NCBI GenBank assembly: GCA_050180485.1
Contig: JBFXED010000004.1
Coordinates: forward strand, 1 to 64,000
Source: CADEGL01 sp050180485
Lineage (GTDB): Bacteria; Pseudomonadota; Alphaproteobacteria; CADEGL01
Direction of reading: 5' to 3'
DNA length: 64,000 bases
Shown here: positions 46,411 to 56,255 of the stretch, in pieces
Numbering within the stretch: position 1 is the first letter of the stretch
Layout of the letters: the number at the start of each line of letters is the position of its first letter
Translations under genes and position numbers: made by a program
The notes under the pieces: model-generated
Database searches by the model: none
Told to the model about the DNA's origin: nothing
What the model saw: only the letters and a program-made list of their open reading frames with translations

Positions 46411-47190
46411 ATGACCGAGAAAGTCGCCATCGTGACCGCGTCCGGCAAGGGCATCGGCGAGGCCATCGCGCGCGAACTGAAGGAGCGGGGCTACAAGCTC
46501 GCGCTCATGTCGACGTCCGATGCCAGCATCAAGCTGGCCAAGGAGCTGGGCGGCGTCGGCTTCCAGGGTTCGGTGACGGAAGAGGCCGACGTGAAGAAGT
46601 TGGTGGATGGCACGCTGGAGCGCTATGGCCGCATCGATGCCGTGGCCAACAACTCGGGCCGCCATGCCAGCATTCTGCAGAAGCATGGGTTCCAGGGCCG
46701 GGGCATTCTCAACGCGGCGAAGCTGACCTATGACCCGGATTTCGAATCCGACGACATCCTCAAGCTTCCCAACGCGGTGTGGCACGACATCCTGGACCTT
46801 CTGGTTCTTAACGTCGTGCAGATGTGCCGGCTGGTCACGCCGCTGATGATCCGTCAGGGCGGCGGCGCGATCGTCAATATCTCCGGCATGGAGGCCGTGC
46901 AACCACGTGCGGTCTACACGACCGGACCGATCCGGCTCGCGCTTCACGGCATCACGAAGATCTATGCCGACCGCTATGGCCGCCACGGCATCCGCATGAA
47001 CAACGTGCTGCCGGGCATCATCGAGAACGCCCAGATGGATCCGGAGGAGATTCGCCGGGCGGTGCCGCTGAACCGGAAGGGAACTCTGGCCGAGGTCGCG
47101 AAGACGGTGGCATTCCTCCTATCGGAGGATGCGGGCTACATTTCGGGACAGAACATCCTGGTGGATGGGGCGCTCAACCGCGGGCTGTAA
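46411..47190 (+). CDS. SDR family protein lacking the catalytic lysine
   Basis: The 259-residue protein has a Rossmann fold with the cofactor loop VTASGKGIGEAIA and VANNSGRH in place of the NNAG motif. The active-site Ser is in IVNISGMEA, and the Tyr is in AVYTTGPIRLAL. Position Tyr+4, where SDR enzymes carry Lys, is Pro, so standard reductase chemistry is unlikely. The C-terminal GYISGQNILVDGALNRGL is intact. From memory, a group of alphaproteobacterial SDR proteins shares the following ITKIYADRYxxxxIRMNNVLPG motif and this loss. GGGGG precedes the start. Confidence 0.88.
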   Translation: MTEKVAIVTASGKGIGEAIARELKERGYKLALMSTSDASIKLAKELGGVGFQGSVTEEADVKKLVDGTLERYGRIDAVANNSGRHASILQKHGFQGRGILNAAKLTYDPDFESDDILKLPNAVWHDILDLLVLNVVQMCRLVTPLMIRQGGGAIVNISGMEAVQPRAVYTTGPIRLALHGITKIYADRYGRHGIRMNNVLPGIIENAQMDPEEIRRAVPLNRKGTLAEVAKTVAFLLSEDAGYISGQNILVDGALNRGL

Positions 47191-47209
47191 CGCCCGCGTT
47201 GGTGCCGTC

Positions 47210-47962
47210 CTACTGCTGCACCTTCTTGGGGTCGCTCTTCCAGGCGGCCACCAGTTTCTCAGCCTGGGCGATTTCGGTCGCGTTCATCTTGGCCTGCATG
47301 CGATCGCGCGCCCGGCTGGCGACGTCGCGCATCATGCCTTCTTGGAGCGTGGCCGAGGCCAGTTCAAACCACTTCAGCGCCTCGACTTTGTTGGCCGCGA
47401 CGCCCGAACCGTCGCGTAGGCTGAAGCCCATGGCCAGGTAGGAAATCGCGTGGCCCTGGTCCGCCGAGCGCTTGTACCATTTGAAGGCTTCGCCCGGATC
47501 CTGCTTCACACCCCGACCCATCTGGTAAAAATAGGCCAGGCTGAACTGGGCCTGCGGATCATTCAGTTCGGCTGCCTTGCGGAACCAGCGGGCCGCCTCG
47601 GCGGCATCTTCCTTCACGCCATTGCCCTGATCGTAGAGGATGCCGAGATTGTATTGGGCGCCTGTCACGCCCTTGTCCGCCGCCTTGCGGTACCATTTGG
47701 CCGCTTCGGCGCCACTGACCGTGACGCCTTCGCCATAATGGTAAAATCGTCCCATGTAATACTCGGCCTTGGGGTCTCCGGCCTGGGCGAGGACGCTGAA
47801 TTCCTGAAGCGCGCCTGAGTAATCCTTGGCCTGATAGGCGGCCATGGCCTCGTCCATCCCCGCGCTTGCAGGAAGCACCCACGCGCCCGACAAAATTGCT
47901 GAAACAGCAATGACTTGGAGCGAGTTCTTGAAGCCGCGACGCGGATTCGAACGATGGAACAT
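47210..47962 (-). CDS. Secreted Sel1-repeat protein
   Basis: The 250-residue protein has a signal-like hydrophobic N-terminus (about residues 14-34) and four Sel1/TPR-type repeats of about 36 residues. Examples are AEYYMGRFYHYGEGV, AQYNLGILYDQGNGV and AQFSLAYFYQMGRGV, each ending in KWY/RWF-KAA. These form a protein-binding solenoid, here probably in the periplasm. No enzyme motif is present. It is convergent with the SDR gene and divergent from the CBS-DUF294 gene. Confidence 0.88.
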   Translation of the reverse strand: MFHRSNPRRGFKNSLQVIAVSAILSGAWVLPASAGMDEAMAAYQAKDYSGALQEFSVLAQAGDPKAEYYMGRFYHYGEGVTVSGAEAAKWYRKAADKGVTGAQYNLGILYDQGNGVKEDAAEAARWFRKAAELNDPQAQFSLAYFYQMGRGVKQDPGEAFKWYKRSADQGHAISYLAMGFSLRDGSGVAANKVEALKWFELASATLQEGMMRDVASRARDRMQAKMNATEIAQAEKLVAAWKSDPKKVQQ

Positions 47963-48023
47963 TGGCAGCCCTCAATGGATTTTTTGGCGAACGCCGATCC
48001 CCGCATGACCAGCGACCGGGATC

Positions 48024-49598
48024 ATGCCAAAGAATCGCTCGAAAGGTAAGCCGTTAGCCCGGGCATCCCGCGGCGGCGACGACAAGGGGTATAAAGAGGG
48101 GATGGAGCCCGGTTTCAGGGGGGCTGGCTTGGCCACCGTGTCCAGAACGGCTGTCTTTCGCACGCTGGTGCGCGACCACCTGCAGCCGACGGCGATCACG
48201 GTGATGCCAGACGAATCCTGCGCCGCCGTCGTGGGACGGATGCGCCAAGCCGGCGCATCCAGCGCCATCGTCACCGACCGGGCCGGCCGGCCGGCCGGCA
48301 TCGTCACGGAGCAGGATGTTTGCCGCCGCATGGCCTACCGCGTGGAGGCCGATACGCCAGTCGATCGCGTGATGAGCGCGCCCGTGGAAACGATCCGGGC
48401 CGACGACCACCTCTACCGCGCGATCGCCCGGATGCGCCGCCGCGACCTGCGCCACATGCCGGTGGTGGACGGGAACGGCACCGTCCTCGGCAACCTCGAC
48501 CTGCACCAGGCTCTGGGCGCGGCATCCGCAGCAACCATGGACCTGATCGACCGCCTGACCCGAGACGACGATCTCGACGGCCTCTCCCAGGTCAAAGCAG
48601 CGCAAGTCGAAGTCGCCGACGCCCTGCTGCAGGAAGGGACACCCGCGCCGGAGGTGCAGGGTCTTCTCACCGACGTCAATCTCGACCTCTATCGTCGTGT
48701 CGTTCGCCTGTCGCTCCACGGCATGGCGGCCGAAGGATGGGGCGACCCACCGCTGCCATTTGCCGCCATCGTCATGGGTTCCGGCGGGCGTGGAGAAAGC
48801 TTTCTTTTCCCCGACCAGGACAACGGTTTCGTATTGGCGGACTATCCGGACGACGATCACGATCGGATCGACCGCTTTTATATCGAACTGGCCGACCGCA
48901 TGACGCGCGGGCTGGATGCCGTGGGCATTCCACTCTGCAAGGGCAACGTCATGGCGACCAACCCGGTCTGGCGCAAATCCCTTTCCCAGTGGTGCGCGCA
49001 AGTCGAACTCTGGACGAAACGCCGGACGAACAACACCGCGTTGCTGGCCGATATTTTCTTCGATTTCCGGATAGGCGCGGGCGACCCGTCCCTAGCACGC
49101 GCCCTGCGCGATTTCGTGACGCCCCTGGCCAAGGGAAACACCGGTTTCCTCCGCGCGCTTTACGAGATAGAGGCGGAGCACAGGGTCGCGCTGGGTTTTT
49201 TCGGGCGTTTGGCGCCGACCAGGGTCGATCCGGACGACGGGACCTCGCGCGTCAATCTAAAGCTGCAAGGCACGCTGCCCTTGGTCGAGGGCGTGCGCTT
49301 GCTGGCGTTGCGCGAGGGCATCGCGGACGCCTCCACGCTGGCCCGCATTGCCGCCTTGGGCGCGGCCGGCGTTTTGGACGGCGACGAACAGGACTACCTT
49401 CGCGGCGCGTTCCACCACATCTCGTTCCTTCTGCTGCGCGAACAGATCGCGGCCTTCAAGGCCGGGCGCCCGGTCGGCAACGAGCTCATCCCTGCGGCAT
49501 TGACGCAGCGCGAACGGGACATGCTGGTCGACGCATTGAAGGCCGTGCGCGACTTGCGCTTGAAAATCCGGGGGGAATTCGGCGGCGATTATTTCTAG
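48024..49598 (+). CDS. CBS-pair and DUF294 nucleotidyltransferase-like signalling protein
   Basis: The 524-residue cytoplasmic protein has two CBS domains (about residues 55-170), which usually sense adenine nucleotides. A GlnE-like nucleotidyltransferase domain follows, with the motif GSGGRGESFLFPDQDNGF near 252-269 (the two Asp and the Glu are the expected metal ligands), and a C-terminal helical DUF294 domain. No cyclic-nucleotide domain precedes the CBS pair. The stop overlaps that of a DnaQ-like exonuclease by four bases, and such pairs recur in bacteria. An in-frame ATG at 48102 with GAGGGG is an alternative start. A GGCC tetranucleotide repeat lies within the first CBS domain. Confidence 0.88.
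   Translation: MPKNRSKGKPLARASRGGDDKGYKEGMEPGFRGAGLATVSRTAVFRTLVRDHLQPTAITVMPDESCAAVVGRMRQAGASSAIVTDRAGRPAGIVTEQDVCRRMAYRVEADTPVDRVMSAPVETIRADDHLYRAIARMRRRDLRHMPVVDGNGTVLGNLDLHQALGAASAATMDLIDRLTRDDDLDGLSQVKAAQVEVADALLQEGTPAPEVQGLLTDVNLDLYRRVVRLSLHGMAAEGWGDPPLPFAAIVMGSGGRGESFLFPDQDNGFVLADYPDDDHDRIDRFYIELADRMTRGLDAVGIPLCKGNVMATNPVWRKSLSQWCAQVELWTKRRTNNTALLADIFFDFRIGAGDPSLARALRDFVTPLAKGNTGFLRALYEIEAEHRVALGFFGRLAPTRVDPDDGTSRVNLKLQGTLPLVEGVRLLALREGIADASTLARIAALGAAGVLDGDEQDYLRGAFHHISFLLLREQIAAFKAGRPVGNELIPAALTQRERDMLVDALKAVRDLRLKIRGEFGGDYF
48281..48298 (+). repeat. GGCC tetranucleotide repeat (4.5 copies) inside the CBS domain
   Basis: An uninterrupted GGCC tract of 18 bases encodes part of RAGRPAG in the CBS-DUF294 gene. 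Copy-number change would shift the frame. Confidence 0.85.
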
Positions 49599-50317
49599 TG
49601 CCCGAGGTGAAGGCGCCGCGCGAAGTGGGCACGCCGGGCCGCGCGTTGCGCCTGAAGCACGGTTCGCACGCCATGGGCTTCCAGCATGGGCAGCATCCTT
49701 ACGAATATTTCGGCCGCCGCCGTCGCATCACCCAACGCCGTGTGACGCCCCAAAATCTCGACGCCGAAGCGTCTGGCCACGGATTCCAGGCTATGGTCCC
49801 GCATGGAAGGATCGAGATATTCGGACAAGCGCAGGACGCAGAGGGCGGGGCGGTCGAAGGCAACCGCGCCCGCCGGCCGGCGCCGGGTCATAAACCCGAG
49901 GTCGAACGCGGTCGCGTAACCGACAATGACAGCATCGCCGACGAAAGCCCGCAACGCTGTCAGACTCTCCAGAACACCAGCTTGCCCGGCCACCATGAGG
50001 TCGGTGATGCCATGAATCTCCACCGCGCGCGCTGGAACCGGCCGTCCAGGGTCGACCAGGCGGTCGAACACCGTGCCAGGACAGACTTGACCATTCGCAA
50101 TGCGGACGCCGGCCATGGCCACGATTTCATCGCCCCGCGCGGCGTGAAGACCCGTCGTTTCCAGGTCGATCGCCACAAAGTCGAGATCGCGCAGAAGCCG
50201 GGCGGGCGGGCTCGCTCGTAAAAGCCGTTCAAACACTGGCCATCTTCCCGGAACGAAGGCTGAAACAAATCTGTGACAGAAGCCTCGCGTCGTTGGCAGT
50301 TTCGGCTGTTTTTGCAA
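49595..50317 (-). CDS. DnaQ-like 3'-5' exonuclease
   Basis: The 240-residue exonuclease-domain protein has DEDDh motifs FVAIDLETTGL (ExoI, D and E), IVGYATAFDLGFM (ExoII, Asp) and HTALGDATAAAEIF (ExoIII, His and Asp). It resembles the epsilon-like exonucleases paired with DUF294 proteins. The N-terminal 40 residues (MQKQPKLPTTRG...) look non-conserved, and a shorter start is possible. The two genes are tail-to-tail with a four-base overlap. Confidence 0.88.
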   Translation of the reverse strand: MQKQPKLPTTRGFCHRFVSAFVPGRWPVFERLLRASPPARLLRDLDFVAIDLETTGLHAARGDEIVAMAGVRIANGQVCPGTVFDRLVDPGRPVPARAVEIHGITDLMVAGQAGVLESLTALRAFVGDAVIVGYATAFDLGFMTRRRPAGAVAFDRPALCVLRLSEYLDPSMRDHSLESVARRFGVEILGRHTALGDATAAAEIFVRMLPMLEAHGVRTVLQAQRAARRAHFARRLHLGH

Positions 50318-50377
50318 AGATGCGTCTCATTGACATTCCAGTTTGCCGCGAGCCGGGGGGCGAGGCGGGAGTTCGCC

Positions 50378-50617
50378 ATGCTGCTCGACCGTCAATCCGA
50401 CCACGGAAGCGTCCAGGTCGGAGCCAAATACCGTCGTCCCGGAGGTTTGGAAGGACCACCCCAAGTGGCCGAGGTCCAGGGTGTGGTCGAGGACCGGAAC
50501 GGCATCCCCCATGTCCGCTTCCTGCTCTCCTACGAGCGCGCCAACCACACATTTGAAGACGGCCCACGCACCCTGTCGCTCGCCGCCTTCGTGAGGTGCT
50601 ACAAGGACCCGATGTAG
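50378..50617 (+). CDS. Small hypothetical protein, 79 aa
   Basis: Start ATG at 50378 is well placed after GGGAG. The protein is likely beta-rich (VQVGAKYRRPGG, AEVQGVVEDRNGIPHVRFLLSYE), with no signal peptide or helix-rich region. It ends in LSLAAFVRCYKDPM. I recognise no family. Codon choice and ribosome site suggest it is real. It lies in the gap between the exonuclease start and the DUF1194 gene. Confidence 0.6.
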   Translation: MLLDRQSDHGSVQVGAKYRRPGGLEGPPQVAEVQGVVEDRNGIPHVRFLLSYERANHTFEDGPRTLSLAAFVRCYKDPM

Positions 50618-50642
50618 CTGCCGCAAGCACGGCGGTGATCGT

Positions 50643-51389
50643 CTAGTCCATCATCGTCGCGCGGACTCGCGAGATCGCGGCCACCTCGTTTTCCGACGGG
50701 GCGGCAGGCGCCTCGGACACGTGCGCGCCGCGGATTTCGCGCAGAAGCTTGGCCACGATGGCGCTGGCGAATTCGTCATAGCTGTTGATGGCGACGACGA
50801 ACGAGCCCGGCCCACCGATCACGTTGCGCTGGTAGTAACCGGGCAGGAACTTCTCCTTCGTCGTGATGGCTAGGCCGTTGATCGTGACGCCGCGTTTGAC
50901 GGCCTCGTCACGATAGGCATTCGGCAGGGTCCCTCGGTTGCTATATCCGTCGCCCGAGATGTCGATCACCTGGCGACGCCCTTCGAAGCCGCCATGAAAC
51001 AAGCTTAGGCAAAATTCGATCGCGTGCCCCATGGCCGTCTGGCCCATGTCGAACGAGCGGGGGGTGTTGTCGACGGCCTTGGCGAAACCTTCGGCCGATG
51101 CTTCGTCGTAGACGCGCGACCAATTGACGACCACCTCGCGCTGGTCGGGATTGGCCCACTGCATCATCGTGACCGCGATGCCGTCCTTACCAAGCGCCTT
51201 GATGGCTTCCACCACCTGCGGCGTGCGGAACGCGTCGGCATAGCCGTGCATCTGCAGGTCGAATTCCTCGGCGCGCACCGAAGCCGAGACGTCCACCGCC
51301 AGAATTAGCTCGAGCTCCACCGGCCGCGCCCACGCCGCCGCGGCGACGAGCCACAGACCGAACGCGAGCGCGAGGGCGCGGCGGATCAT
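50643..51389 (-). CDS. Secreted DUF1194 VWA-like protein
   Basis: The 248-residue protein has a signal peptide (MIRRALALAFGLWLVAAAAWA) and a von Willebrand A-like domain with the metal-adhesion motif DVSAS at residues 33-37, typical of DUF1194. The following segments GIAVTMMQWAN and GRRQVIDISGDGYSNRG fit the VWA core strands. The role is unknown, perhaps binding a partner in the periplasm. It overlaps the next SDR gene by four bases. Confidence 0.88.
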   Translation of the reverse strand: MIRRALALAFGLWLVAAAAWARPVELELILAVDVSASVRAEEFDLQMHGYADAFRTPQVVEAIKALGKDGIAVTMMQWANPDQREVVVNWSRVYDEASAEGFAKAVDNTPRSFDMGQTAMGHAIEFCLSLFHGGFEGRRQVIDISGDGYSNRGTLPNAYRDEAVKRGVTINGLAITTKEKFLPGYYQRNVIGGPGSFVVAINSYDEFASAIVAKLLREIRGAHVSEAPAAPSENEVAAISRVRATMMD

Positions 51390-52117
51390 GCGATCACGAG
51401 ACCTCCGCTGACGATCATGTTCTCGCCGGTCGTGTAGGTGTTGGCATCACCGGCCAGATAGCAGACTGCCTCCGCGATCTCGCGCGGCTGGGCGCCACGC
51501 TTGAGCGGAATTTTCTGGGACAGCTTCTGGATATAGTCGTTTTCGCGCATGGGCCCGGTGTCGGTCGCGCCCGGCGCCACCGAATTCACCAGCACGCCGT
51601 GTTCCGCATAGGCTGCGGCGAAGGAACGCGTCAGGCTGATGACGCCGGCCTTGGCCGCCGCGTAATGCGCCATGGCGGGGAAGGGGACGAAACCGTCCAC
51701 CGAGGAAATATTGACGATCTTCCCGCCGCCCTTGGCCTTCATGTGCTCGGCCCCGGCCGTCATCATGTGGAAGACGCCGCGCAAACAAACATCGAAGATC
51801 AGGTCCCATTCCTTGTCGTCGATCTTCTCGATCGGCGTGCGGATATAGAGACCCGCGTTGTTGACCAGAATATCGATCTTGCCATAGGCCGACACCGCCG
51901 CGCCGAAGGCCTTGTGGCATGGTTCGCGGCGCGTCACGTCGGCCTCGATGCCCAGCACCTGGTGCCCGGCGGCGTTCATCGCGGCCACGGCCTCGTCGAG
52001 CGCGGCCTTGTTTTTGTCGACCAGCGCGACGCGCGCGCCCTTTTCCGCCAAAAGTTCGGCGATGGCGCGGCCAATACCCTTGGCGGCGCCCGTCACAACG
52101 GCTGTCTTACCTTTCAT
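51386..52117 (-). CDS. SDR family oxidoreductase (FabG-like)
   Basis: The 243-residue classical short-chain dehydrogenase/reductase carries all catalytic elements: VTGAAKGIGRAIA, VNNAGLYI, Ser in VNISSVDG, and Tyr-xxx-Lys in HYAAAKAG. VDKNKA after strand 2 has an acidic residue, which favours NAD over NADP. Substrate unknown. It lies seven bases downstream of the neighbouring SDR gene and overlaps the DUF1194 gene. Confidence 0.9.
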   Translation of the reverse strand: MKGKTAVVTGAAKGIGRAIAELLAEKGARVALVDKNKAALDEAVAAMNAAGHQVLGIEADVTRREPCHKAFGAAVSAYGKIDILVNNAGLYIRTPIEKIDDKEWDLIFDVCLRGVFHMMTAGAEHMKAKGGGKIVNISSVDGFVPFPAMAHYAAAKAGVISLTRSFAAAYAEHGVLVNSVAPGATDTGPMRENDYIQKLSQKIPLKRGAQPREIAEAVCYLAGDANTYTTGENMIVSGGLVIA

Positions 52118-52124
52118 TAGTGCC

Positions 52125-52871
52125 TCAGGTCTGCGAATTGGGAACGACGACGAGCTGGGAGATGACGACGTGCGGCGGCTGCTGGACCGCGAAGGCGATG
52201 GTGCGCGCGACGTCCTCTGGATTCAGGCAGGTACCGAAGTCGTCGTAGAATTTCTTCGCGCGATTATCGTCACCCCAGCGCGACATGGCGAAGCCGGTGC
52301 GCACCATGCCGGGCAGGATCTCTGTCACGCGCACGCCGGTGTTACGGTAATCCAGGCGCAACGATTCGCTGAAGCCATGGACGGCGAACTTGCTGGCGGC
52401 GTAGATCGTGCCGGTGGCGTAGGGCTTGTAACCGGAGATCGAGCCAATGTTCACCACATGGCCGCGGTCCCGGGCGATCATGCCGGGAATGACGGCGCGG
52501 GTGATGCGAATCAGGCCGATCACGTTGGTCTCGATGATGCTGGCCCATTCCTTGGCGCTGCCTTCGTCAAAGCGACGGCGCCCGCCCGTGTCGTGCCCCG
52601 CGTTGTTGACCAGGATGTCGATCTCGCGCCAGGGCTTAGGCAGACGCTCGATCATGCCTTCGACCGAAGCCTCGTCGTTGATGTCGACCTCGAAGGCCAG
52701 CGCCTTGTCGCCCAACGGCTTCGCCACAGGCGCCAGCCGGTCCAGGCTGCGGCCCGCGCAGATCACGCGGCAGCCGATTTCGGCCAAGGCTTCGACGGTT
52801 TTGGCACCGATGCCGCTGCTCGCTCCGGTCACGAGGGCGATGGCGCCGGGGCGCGGCGTTTTATCGGACAT
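52125..52871 (-). CDS. SDR family oxidoreductase (YdfG-like)
   Basis: The 248-residue SDR enzyme has VTGASSGIGAKTVEAL, NNAGHDTGGRRR, Ser in NIGSISGY and the YAASK active site. The C-terminal segment VTEILPGMVRTGFAMSRWGDD resembles the 3-hydroxy-acid dehydrogenase YdfG group that acts on serine or 3-hydroxypropionate. Start at 52871 is supported by GGAG. It is the first of the SDR-SDR-DUF1194 operon and is divergent from the hydrolase gene. Confidence 0.88.
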   Translation of the reverse strand: MSDKTPRPGAIALVTGASSGIGAKTVEALAEIGCRVICAGRSLDRLAPVAKPLGDKALAFEVDINDEASVEGMIERLPKPWREIDILVNNAGHDTGGRRRFDEGSAKEWASIIETNVIGLIRITRAVIPGMIARDRGHVVNIGSISGYKPYATGTIYAASKFAVHGFSESLRLDYRNTGVRVTEILPGMVRTGFAMSRWGDDNRAKKFYDDFGTCLNPEDVARTIAFAVQQPPHVVISQLVVVPNSQT

Positions 52872-52991
52872 CAGTCTGGCTCCATGTGCGATTTCAGTCG
52901 CGAAGCGTAGCCGATGACCATGGAGGAGGCCAGAAGCCACAGGCCATCATTATTGCGGGTCTCCCACGATGGATTTTCGTAAGGTGGCGCC

Positions 52992-53972
52992 ATGATACGT
53001 TTCCTGAAAGGAACCGCCGCGATTTTCGGCGGCCTAGTCGTCGCCGTCCTGTTGATCGCGCTTGCCACGCTTGGCTGGTTGCGTGCCGAAGACCCCGTGG
53101 CGTCGGCTCGGCGTGTTCTGCCGGACTATGCGCTCGCCGAGCAGATAGACGTCGCCATCGACCGCGGCGGCGAGCATCGCGTCCTGTCCGACGTCACCCT
53201 GGCCGCACCCGGCGAGACGCCGGTGCGCTTTACCGTCAGCCTGCCGGAAATGGACCCCGACGAGCCGATGCCGGTGCAGATCGTGGTCGGTGGGCTGGAG
53301 TCGGGTCGCAACAACGTCCAGCGTTTACCTTCGCCGTTGGGCAGCAACGCAGTCATTGCCTTCGAGTATCCCCAGCGGGATGCCATTCTCGACAAGACGC
53401 GCGGTATCCCAGGCCGCATCTTGTCGATCCGCGACGGCGCGCTGGCTACGCCTCGGCAACTGGCGGCCATCGTACGCTGGTCGGGCGAACAGCCCTGGGC
53501 CGATCCAACGCGCGTCAGCCTTCTCGGCTATAGCCTGGGCGCGCTGTTCGTACCGGCCGCCCAAGAGGTCCTCCAAGCCAACGCCATGGAGGCGGGCGCC
53601 ACTATCCTCGCCTTTGGCGGCGCGGACGTCGCGGTGATCGTGCCCCAGGCGCTCAAGTTCCGGACGCCGATTTTGCGCTGGATGGTCGGTGTGCTGGCGG
53701 GCGCGGTGCTGCATCCGATCGAACCGCGATACTTCCTGCCGCTGATGAAGACCCAAACCCTGCTGGTCAACGCGGAGACCGACGAGCTGATCCCGCCGGC
53801 CTCGACCCGGTTGTTGACGGAATTGACGCCCGAGCCGAAATGGGTGGTCACCATGCCCGGCGATCACATCAACCCGCGTGACCAGGTCGTCCTGGCCCGC
53901 GTGGTCGGCCTTAGCCAAGCATGGCTAATCGAACGGGGCGCCGCGAACGATCCCACGCCGCCCGCGCAATGA
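52992..53972 (+). CDS. Membrane-anchored alpha/beta hydrolase-fold protein
   Basis: The 326-residue protein has an N-terminal membrane anchor (residues 10-32) and an alpha/beta hydrolase domain. The nucleophile elbow is GYSLG near 178-182, the acid is the Asp in NAETDELIPP and the base is the His in MPGDHIN. A small beta insertion lies between the anchor and the hydrolase core. The substrate cannot be predicted; esterase or peptidase function is possible. Confidence 0.85.
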   Translation: MIRFLKGTAAIFGGLVVAVLLIALATLGWLRAEDPVASARRVLPDYALAEQIDVAIDRGGEHRVLSDVTLAAPGETPVRFTVSLPEMDPDEPMPVQIVVGGLESGRNNVQRLPSPLGSNAVIAFEYPQRDAILDKTRGIPGRILSIRDGALATPRQLAAIVRWSGEQPWADPTRVSLLGYSLGALFVPAAQEVLQANAMEAGATILAFGGADVAVIVPQALKFRTPILRWMVGVLAGAVLHPIEPRYFLPLMKTQTLLVNAETDELIPPASTRLLTELTPEPKWVVTMPGDHINPRDQVVLARVVGLSQAWLIERGAANDPTPPAQ

Positions 53973-54058
53973 TCGGAAGCCAAGTCGTGGGAGTTGCCTA
54001 AGCCGCGCCGCCCTGGAAAACTGCCGGTCTCGTTCAGTCGCCCAAGGGGAGGCCCATC

Positions 54059-55168
<1,110 letters not shown>

Positions 55169-55172
55169 GACG

Positions 55173-56165
55173 TCAGCGCAGCTCGGTTTCGGCCTGGATG
55201 CTGCGCGTGAGGGGCGGGGAACCGCGGCGGGTGTAGACCACTTCGCCGCGATAGTTTCCCGTCGGCCATGACGCGATTTTGCGCGGAATGCCGGAATAGA
55301 CAAAAAGCCGCGCCTTCCGCGCCGGTAAGGTTTGAGTATGCTCGAACATCGTCTTTCCGTCGGGGCCGGTCACACGAAACAGAACCGTGTCGCCCGGCTC
55401 GACCCCGAACACCTTGATCCAGAGGAGAAGGGCGGACGAAGCGGGGGCGGGCGGCGAAGGACGCGTCCGGCCTTCGAGCAACGCCTCGGTGTCGGGCGCT
55501 TGTCCCGTCAAGTCGGCGTCGAACAGCAAGACCGGTTCGTACGCGACAGAGGACCGCAGTTCCGGCTGCCACAGCGGCGCGCCGGGAGCGCCGCAAGTGC
55601 CGTCGGCGCGATGGCCGTCGAATGGATCGACCGCCACGCCATCCTTGCGGACCGTCAGGTGGGCATGGGGAAATTCAGTGAAGCCGGACAGGCCGACCAA
55701 ACCCAACTTTTCGCCTGCCTCGACCTCCTGGCCGTTCCGCACGGCGACGCTGCCTTTCCGCATGTGGCAGTATTGAGTCTCCCAACCGCCGCCATGCTCC
55801 AACACCACGCCATTGCCGCACTCCTTGCCTGCCACGGACTGGCGGCCGGCAACCTTGACGCTCACGTCCGGAACCCCGTCGCGCACGGCCTTGACGCGCC
55901 CCGGAGCCGAAGCCACCACGTCGACGCCAGCTTCCATCGCCTTGTAGTCGCGCAGGGCGAAGTCGGTGCCGTCATGGCCGTCATACGTGCGGGCGCCGCA
56001 GCCAATGTCCTTCACGCCAGGCGCGGTATCGCGGTCGAAATAGTTGGCGAGCCAACAATCGCGGCCGACGGTGCAGGCAATAGGCAGGCCCAGGGTGAAA
56101 TCCTCAGCCTGGGCAGCCAAGGGCGTCAAAAGACAGGCAACGGCGAACGCCAACACTTTGAGCAA
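55173..56165 (-). CDS. Secreted M23 family peptidoglycan peptidase
   Basis: The 330-residue protein has a signal peptide (LLKVLAFAVACLLTPLAAQA) and a LytM/M23 domain with a complete zinc site: His and Asp in GHDGTDF and His in the YCHM and HAHL motifs. Unlike the NlpD homologue at 20447, it should be an active endopeptidase. A C-terminal domain of about 130 residues (from DADLTGQAP) is of unknown fold. No ATG fits the start; TTG at 56165 gives the signal peptide, and GTG at 56156 is an alternative. It is convergent with frmA. Confidence 0.85.
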   Translation of the reverse strand: MLKVLAFAVACLLTPLAAQAEDFTLGLPIACTVGRDCWLANYFDRDTAPGVKDIGCGARTYDGHDGTDFALRDYKAMEAGVDVVASAPGRVKAVRDGVPDVSVKVAGRQSVAGKECGNGVVLEHGGGWETQYCHMRKGSVAVRNGQEVEAGEKLGLVGLSGFTEFPHAHLTVRKDGVAVDPFDGHRADGTCGAPGAPLWQPELRSSVAYEPVLLFDADLTGQAPDTEALLEGRTRPSPPAPASSALLLWIKVFGVEPGDTVLFRVTGPDGKTMFEHTQTLPARKARLFVYSGIPRKIASWPTGNYRGEVVYTRRGSPPLTRSIQAETELR

Positions 56166-56255
56166 TCGTCCGCTAGCGCCGCGCAGCGGGGTTGTGTATG
56201 CAGCGGCCCACAGCAGATCGCGGCGCGCCAGGAAGGAGTTCCGGAAATTCTCGAC

